NCBI GenBank assembly: GCA_964594775.1
Contig: CAZQNO010000002.1
Location: 53,555 to 117,554 of the forward strand
DNA: 64,000 nucleotides
From: CAYFVU01 sp964594775
GTDB lineage: Bacteria > Spirochaetota > Spirochaetia > DSM-16054 > Sediminispirochaetaceae
Direction: 5' to 3'
Shown here: in pieces, positions 60,254 to 64,000 of the stretch
How the letters are laid out: each line of letters starts with the position of its first letter
Position numbering within the stretch: the first letter of the stretch is position 1
Program-made: the position numbers and the translations under genes
The notes under the pieces: generated by a model
Databases searched by the model: none
Told to the model about the DNA's origin: nothing
Seen by the model: only the letters and a program-made list of their open reading frames with translations

Positions 60254-61591
60254 ATGGTGTATCTAGTGCTTGGGGTAATACTGCTCATTAGCGTCGTGGT
60301 GAGCATCGGCTGGATGAAGGTTCTTAAAAAGTTCGACTCCACAGCCGCGGTAAAGAAGAGCGGAAATTCGATACGCGGCTTTTTCTTTGCCGGGCTGCTG
60401 AGCGTTCCTGCCGTTTTTCTGCTCTATTTTATTGTCGATCCCCTCTTGTTCTCTATTGCCTCAAGAACGACGCTCCTGTATCAGATTCTCTATGTAGGCT
60501 TGGTGGAGGAGACGAGCAAGTTTCTCATCTTTTACATCGTTGCGGTAAACGCTTCCTCTATTAAGGAGCCGAGAGACGGCATCCTCTATGCCGCAACGGT
60601 GGGTTTGGCTTTCGCGATAATCGAAAACATCCTGTACTCTGTGTACGGTCTTCACCTACTGATGCTGCGCTCACTGCTCGGAACAATCGGTCATATGACG
60701 TACGCCGCCGTTTGGGGCTACGCCATCGGGGTGGTGCTGTACACGAGAAAGGCGAATTCGAAGGAGTACGGCAATTCGATAATTCTCTCGGCCCTTGTAA
60801 TCGCCGCACTGTTCCACGGCATCTACAACTATTTCCTCGAAATCGGGTATTTCGCTTTGGCGATTTCTGTAAAGATCATCACCCTTACCGTTGCATTAAA
60901 GAGCCTCTCCTTTCTGAAAGGCCTTTCCCCCTACGAGAAGTTTCCCATAGAGAAGTACCGGACAGCCATTCCCCGCTTGGAAATGGCCCTTGCATCGAAC
61001 CCGAAAAACTTCGCCCTCCACAAACGGATAGCCCTTCACTACATACGTGCCGGCTCGATGAAAAAGGCGCGCAGCCACTTGCAGCGGGCATCCCGCATCA
61101 GTCGGGGCGAGCTCTCTTCCCGTTTCTATCTCCACCTACTTGACGCAGTGACGGCGGAGAATATGCAAGCGGCGGAAGAAGCACGGGAAAAGTTCCTCAA
61201 GATTGTAATGAAGATGCCGGGTGGAAAGCTCGAAGGAATCAACCGGGAGGCGAAACGGGTCTTCAGTGCCCACCCTCAACTAAGCGAAGTGAAAGAACTC
61301 CTGAGTTATGCGCTGTACAGAAGAAGAGATGCCCGCAAACCCCGGCCCGGTGCCCGCTGGGAGGAAAGCGCCCCCGGTGAGCGGGCAAAGATCCTCGGCC
61401 GCAGCGCTGCCGGCAAGAGGGCCGCGGGTTCCTACACGGTGGCACGCACTACGAATGAACAGGCGGCTTTGAACACAGACCTGCGCAAACGCATCCCCCT
61501 GAGCAAGGCGGACCCGTTAGCCTTCGAGCGCAAAACGAGGGCCGTGAGGTGGATCATCGGGGAGAAACAGAGAGAGTTGCAGAAGGGGTGA
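60254..61591 (+). CDS. PrsW-type intramembrane protease with TPR-like C-terminal part
   Basis: A 445-residue membrane protein. Residues 1-215 form about eight helices with PrsW motifs: EETSK at 85-89 (metal and catalytic site), FAIIENILYS with Glu124, GHMTYAAVWGYAIG with His147 and HGIYNYF with His188. Such proteases release anti-sigma factors or process envelope proteins. Residues 225-330 are TPR-like helices (PRLEMALASNPKNFALHKRI) and the last 100 residues a basic disordered tail. The extra half is longer than in typical PrsW. No promoter is evident upstream; it probably shares a transcript with the lipoprotein gene. Confidence 0.82.
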   Translation: MVYLVLGVILLISVVVSIGWMKVLKKFDSTAAVKKSGNSIRGFFFAGLLSVPAVFLLYFIVDPLLFSIASRTTLLYQILYVGLVEETSKFLIFYIVAVNASSIKEPRDGILYAATVGLAFAIIENILYSVYGLHLLMLRSLLGTIGHMTYAAVWGYAIGVVLYTRKANSKEYGNSIILSALVIAALFHGIYNYFLEIGYFALAISVKIITLTVALKSLSFLKGLSPYEKFPIEKYRTAIPRLEMALASNPKNFALHKRIALHYIRAGSMKKARSHLQRASRISRGELSSRFYLHLLDAVTAENMQAAEEAREKFLKIVMKMPGGKLEGINREAKRVFSAHPQLSEVKELLSYALYRRRDARKPRPGARWEESAPGERAKILGRSAAGKRAAGSYTVARTTNEQAALNTDLRKRIPLSKADPLAFERKTRAVRWIIGEKQRELQKG

Positions 61592-61635
61592 TGCAATAGG
61601 GGCATTGTCATAATCACTTATTAAATATGAGCAAG

Positions 61636-61673
61636 CACAAAAAATTATTTATAACACAGAAAAATTTGTCTCA
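61636..61673. promoter_or_regulatory. 38-bp enhancer-like block (copy 2)
   Basis: This block holds ACAAAAAATTATTT and ACAGAAAAATTTGT at the same 19-base period as the block at 58398-58435, with 29 of 38 bases identical in ungapped alignment. It ends 55 bases before the sigma-54 promoter at 61729. This is the best evidence that the two promoters share one activator. Confidence 0.72.
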
Positions 61674-61728
61674 TTAAGAATCGATTTTTTTGAAAAGCCG
61701 GTACCTACGTAAAAAAGGACTCACTAAA

Positions 61729-61746
61729 TTGGCACGGAAATTGCTT
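61729..61746 (+). promoter_or_regulatory. sigma-54 promoter of the zinc-ribbon operon
   Basis: TTGGCACGGAAATTGCTT shows GG-N10-GC and is close to the ideal consensus. The expected start is about 61756, followed by AAGGAG and the ATG at 61777. Confidence 0.9.
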
Positions 61747-61776
61747 TAAATAGAAAACAGTCATAAGGAGTTTTTT

Positions 61777-62055
61777 ATGTGGATTATCTTTTGGTTTTCG
61801 GCAGTTCTCGTTGGCGGAATAGTGGGTTCTAATAAAGGAAAAACAGGAAAGGGAATTATTTTGTCCGTGCTCCTTTCCTGGCTAGGGGTGATTATCATAG
61901 CGGTACTTCAACCTTCGTCCGAATTTATTTCGCAAAAACAAAAATCCGATGAGAGTGAGCTTCTTCAAAATGGTGCGATAAAAAAGTGCCCCCACTGCGG
62001 AGAGCTCATTAGGAACGAGGCAAAGGTCTGCAAGCACTGCGGGAGGGATTTGTAA
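61777..62055 (+). CDS. zinc-ribbon membrane protein, 92 residues
   Basis: Two N-terminal helices (WIIFWFSAVLVGGIVGS; GIILSVLLSWLGVIIIAVLQ) precede a polar linker and a C-terminal zinc ribbon, CPHCGELIRNEAKVCKHCG, with the C-x2-C/C-x2-C layout. It resembles small superinfection-immunity-like or YqaE-like membrane proteins joined to a zinc ribbon; no precise function is known. Its stop and the next gene's start are adjacent (TAAATG), so the two are coupled. Confidence 0.8.
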   Translation: MWIIFWFSAVLVGGIVGSNKGKTGKGIILSVLLSWLGVIIIAVLQPSSEFISQKQKSDESELLQNGAIKKCPHCGELIRNEAKVCKHCGRDL

Positions 62056-62394
62056 ATGGAACAGAAGGAAAGCAACAAAGCTTTGCTAATTATCGGCCTC
62101 ATTGCAGTTGTGCTGCTTATTATCGTTTTTACTACAGGGTTTTTTGTCGTTCAGCCGATCGGTGCTATTCCCGAGGGAGTAACCGTGTGGTATTTTCGTT
62201 CAGGTTTGGACCTGGGGTTCATTGAGTCTGCCGACGGAATACTCCTCGACAGTAAGGGTGGGGTGTCTCTTTTAGGTCGCATGACCGTTATGGGCGAGGT
62301 GATCAGCCTGATAGAAGGGCGAACTATCGTGAAGCTTCCATACTTGAAGTTTATGTACAAGATTTCTACCGGAGGTGTGGAGTTTGAGCAATAA
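62056..62394 (+). CDS. single-helix membrane protein, 112 residues
   Basis: One N-terminal helix (ALLIIGLIAVVLLIIVFTTGFFVV) anchors an external domain of about 80 residues that is beta-rich (EGVTVWYFRSGLDLGFIESA; MGEVISLIEGRTIVKLPYLK). No family is recognised. It is translated directly after the zinc-ribbon protein, and both are under the sigma-54 promoter at 61729. A strong terminator follows about 80 bases downstream. Confidence 0.72.
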   Translation: MEQKESNKALLIIGLIAVVLLIIVFTTGFFVVQPIGAIPEGVTVWYFRSGLDLGFIESADGILLDSKGGVSLLGRMTVMGEVISLIEGRTIVKLPYLKFMYKISTGGVEFEQ

Positions 62395-62452
62395 CTCCGT
62401 ATAAAAATCTTGACCTATGCTCACGTGAGAGCAATACTAAGCAGAAGCAGCA

Positions 62453-62472
62453 CTACGGGTTTCGTCCCGTAG
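62453..62472 (+). repeat. hairpin CTACGGG-CCCGTAG
   Basis: A perfect 7-bp stem (CTACGGG/CCCGTAG) with loop TTTCGT, two bases before the terminator hairpin. It may be part of a tandem terminator or stabilise the transcript end. Confidence 0.6.
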
Positions 62473-62474
62473 CA

Positions 62475-62501
62475 CCCCACGTAATGGACGTGGGGTTTTT
62501 T
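62475..62501 (+). terminator. rho-independent terminator after the zinc-ribbon operon
   Basis: CCCCACGT pairs perfectly with ACGTGGGG around AATGG and is followed by six T. It isolates the zinc-ribbon operon from the next sigma-54 promoter. Confidence 0.9.
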
Positions 62502-62523
62502 ACAGTACACGGTGTTTGCCCGT

Positions 62524-62543
62524 TTCCTTGAGCTTCCTTGAGC
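62524..62543 (+). repeat. tandem 10-mer repeat
   Basis: TTCCTTGAGC occurs twice in a row. No function is evident. Confidence 0.5.
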
Positions 62544-62669
62544 CTTAATTTTTATTGATCTAGTAAAAAATAATTTATCCAAACTAGAAGCAATTTTACT
62601 TAAAGTTGTAATACGCCCCGCTTACATTCCAGAACTTGTTCCTTTTACAGAAAAGAATCACGAAATCTC

Positions 62670-62687
62670 TTGGCATGCTTATTGCTA
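62670..62687 (+). promoter_or_regulatory. sigma-54 promoter of the coiled-coil lipoprotein gene
   Basis: TTGGCATGCTTATTGCTA shows GG-N10-GC. The expected start is about 62697. Upstream, TTACAGAAAAG (about 62646-62656) keeps only half of the 14-bp site found elsewhere in the island. Confidence 0.8.
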
Positions 62688-62787
62688 TTATAATTACGGG
62701 ATGGTGTATAAACCTTTGAGATTGTGCAGATTGAGTATGTGAAGCGTGAAGAGCGGTAGAAACGTTTAATAAAAAAGGAAGGAAAAA

Positions 62788-63768
62788 ATGAAGACTAACA
62801 AATTTACGTATGTTGCAGTAGTAGCTTTTCTGAGTGTGCTGTTTGGATCTTGTGCTTCAATGAGGAGTTTTCATACTACTGAGAAAGAAGAGGAACTTCG
62901 GTCGGCCGAAGAACGTGTTGCCGAACTCGAGGCTGAGAATAAAAAGCTAAAGGATCAGTTAGAAGCGCTCAATCAATCTCCGGAGGTTATGTATCGAAAA
63001 GCGGTATCACTTAAGAAGGATGACCCGCAGCAGGCGATGGAACTGCTGAACAAAATAACTGCCGAATATCCGATGAGTGAGTATAGTGAACCTGCGGCGG
63101 ATGAATTAGCAGCGTTGGTCAAAACTACTGAAGAAGAACTAAAGCGAGTACTTTCCGAGAAAGAGCTTTCTCCCGAAGCAACGTTACAGGCTATACAAAC
63201 TACTTTAGACAGCTATGGAGCGTATCTGGGAGGAGAGATGATAAGTCAGGCTGAGCAAGAAATAGAGGATCTACAAACGGAGATCAACCGAACCAGATAT
63301 ATCCGTTCGCGTTACGATGATATGCAGGAGGTTACTTTTCACTCTTCCCGCAGGGATACTGCAACAAGAACCTATCGGGGAACCATTTCAATTGAGTTTT
63401 ACCTGGTTGAGTCTGATAAAACAGATCGTACCTATTTTCGTTTTCGCGCAGACTATAGAGGAGAAAGCTGGATCTTTTATAAGAAGATTACCCTGCTGGG
63501 GAGTAACGGAGTAAAAATTGAAATCGAACCCGATGAGTACCGGGAGAAAGATACCGAGGTAGTATCTGGAGGGGTACGCGAATGGTCCGACAGTTACCTG
63601 TCGGATTCTTACAATGAGAAAATCCTCCAGTTAGTCGAGGCGGAATCGATGAAGGTGCGATTTGACGGTAAGTACCGCATCGATTTTGAGATGACCGAGA
63701 AACAGCTTTCGGCGCTGCGGGAGATAGTCTTGCAGTATGAACATCTTGTTAAGAAAGGGGATGAATGA
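62788..63768 (+). CDS. lipoprotein with coiled coil, 326 residues
   Basis: The signal peptide ends in lipobox LFGSC (Cys22). A coiled coil follows (about 33-68: ELRSAEERVAELEAENKKLK), then a TPR-like region (YRKAVSLKKDDPQQAMELLN) and a C-terminal beta-rich domain of about 170 residues (TISIEFYLVESDKTDRTYFR; GESWIFYKKITLLGSNGVKI). AAGGAAGG precedes the ATG. Base composition is AT-richer than in genes left of 61 kb. The function is unknown; a surface or periplasmic sensor or scaffold fits. It has its own sigma-54 promoter. Confidence 0.8.
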   Translation: MKTNKFTYVAVVAFLSVLFGSCASMRSFHTTEKEEELRSAEERVAELEAENKKLKDQLEALNQSPEVMYRKAVSLKKDDPQQAMELLNKITAEYPMSEYSEPAADELAALVKTTEEELKRVLSEKELSPEATLQAIQTTLDSYGAYLGGEMISQAEQEIEDLQTEINRTRYIRSRYDDMQEVTFHSSRRDTATRTYRGTISIEFYLVESDKTDRTYFRFRADYRGESWIFYKKITLLGSNGVKIEIEPDEYREKDTEVVSGGVREWSDSYLSDSYNEKILQLVEAESMKVRFDGKYRIDFEMTEKQLSALREIVLQYEHLVKKGDE

Positions 63769-64000
63769 ACTCAGCACTTCTGAAGAGACCGTCAAGAAGG
63801 ACAGCAATGTGCAGCACTTGATTCTACAGTGAGCAATGGAGGACGTCCATCAACTCTACAAAAAGTCACTGTACTGCCTGAGAAAAAGCGCCGTCTGGGG
63901 AAGGGATATACTCTCTCAATGAGGTCCTGATATCCGGTGACCAATGCATCCAAGGCAAGACACAGGTGTCATACACTACCGTAAATTTGGGCATGATCAA
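63769..64000 (+). other. 232-base end region with possible decayed reading frame
   Basis: No intact gene is seen. A frame from about 63790 reads through SNGGRPSTLQKVTVLPEKKR and stops near 63930. Another frame then continues to the window end (SGDQCIQGKTQVSYTTVNLG). This pattern could be a gene broken by a frameshift, possibly continuing right of the window. Confidence 0.25.

Larger units (their letters stand above)
62395..62787 (+). other. 393-base gene-free leader region before the coiled-coil lipoprotein
   Basis: This AT-rich stretch holds, in order, a 10-base palindrome CTCACGTGAG (62420-62429), two hairpins (62453-62501, the second a terminator), a 10-base tandem repeat (62524-62543), the sigma-54 promoter at 62670-62687 and an untranslated leader of about 90 bases. 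No reading frame with coding character is seen. Confidence 0.6.

Noticed and set aside
55521..64000. CRISPR or CBASS-type defence locus, because of the CARF-like domain
   Set aside because: No repeat-spacer array, cas gene, cyclase or nuclease effector is visible. The CARF-like domain is attached to a sigma-54 activator, as in RtcR.

Overview
The window looks like a chromosomal segment of a moderately GC-rich, double-membraned bacterium, most probably a free-living spirochaete (Spirochaetota). This is inferred from gene content: many TPR proteins, PilZ proteins, a FecR-type surface protein, several outer-membrane barrels with a C-terminal Phe or Leu, a ParB-like protein, a Ycf46-type ATPase, and tightly packed short operons. 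No rRNA gene or other decisive marker is present, so the phylum call is inference. Two 100-base N runs (57725-57824 and 59476-59575) show that this is a scaffold.

Left part (1-34 kb), mostly housekeeping. Serine synthesis (a truncated serA-type dehydrogenase, serC) is followed by an Lrp-type regulator, a glycine-cleavage T protein and a dihydroorotate-dehydrogenase-like protein. A reverse-strand phnD-phnC-phnE transporter comes next, then an acyltransferase and a lipoprotein, a TPR/phosphoesterase/ParB-like operon, and two more TPR proteins. A reverse-strand envelope block follows: a very large SprA-like outer-membrane protein, a barrel protein, a FecR-barrel protein, and mutL at the end. Then come an unusual voltage-sensor-like membrane protein, DUF503, and an overlapping operon of aconitase, HD hydrolase, TtcA-like protein, an unknown protein and a ComFB-like protein.

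Middle part (34-55 kb). PilZ proteins and a stand-alone histidine-kinase-type ATPase face a 965-residue protein with a damaged P-loop and TPR-like repeats. These are followed by a thioesterase, a tRNA-Met(CAT) with a terminator, an MFS transporter, a CYTH protein and a two-gene SufC-SufB system. An antiporter paired with an EIIA-type protein, galM, a Ycf46-like AAA protein, rnhA, a ComM-like protein, htrA and uvrB complete this part.

Right end (55.3-64 kb), the notable region. A sigma-54 activator with an RtcR/CARF-like sensor domain (55521-57137) sits beside a cluster of mostly unknown envelope genes. Five sequences here match the sigma-54 promoter (TTGGCA[C/T], GG-N10-GC). They precede a WYL-domain membrane protein (probably continuing across the first gap into an EF-hand/transglutaminase-like protease), an unknown 143-residue protein, a small membrane protein, a zinc-ribbon membrane pair and a coiled-coil lipoprotein. 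A PrsW-type intramembrane protease and a lipoprotein lie inside the cluster. Two 38-bp blocks, identical at 29 of 38 positions without gaps, lie upstream of three of these promoters, and related 14-bp near-palindromes lie in the activator's own promoter. I read this as one regulon: a nucleotide-type sensor switching on an envelope protease and surface response. No CRISPR array, cas gene, rtcA or rtcB is visible. The last 2.4 kb is distinctly AT-richer than the rest.
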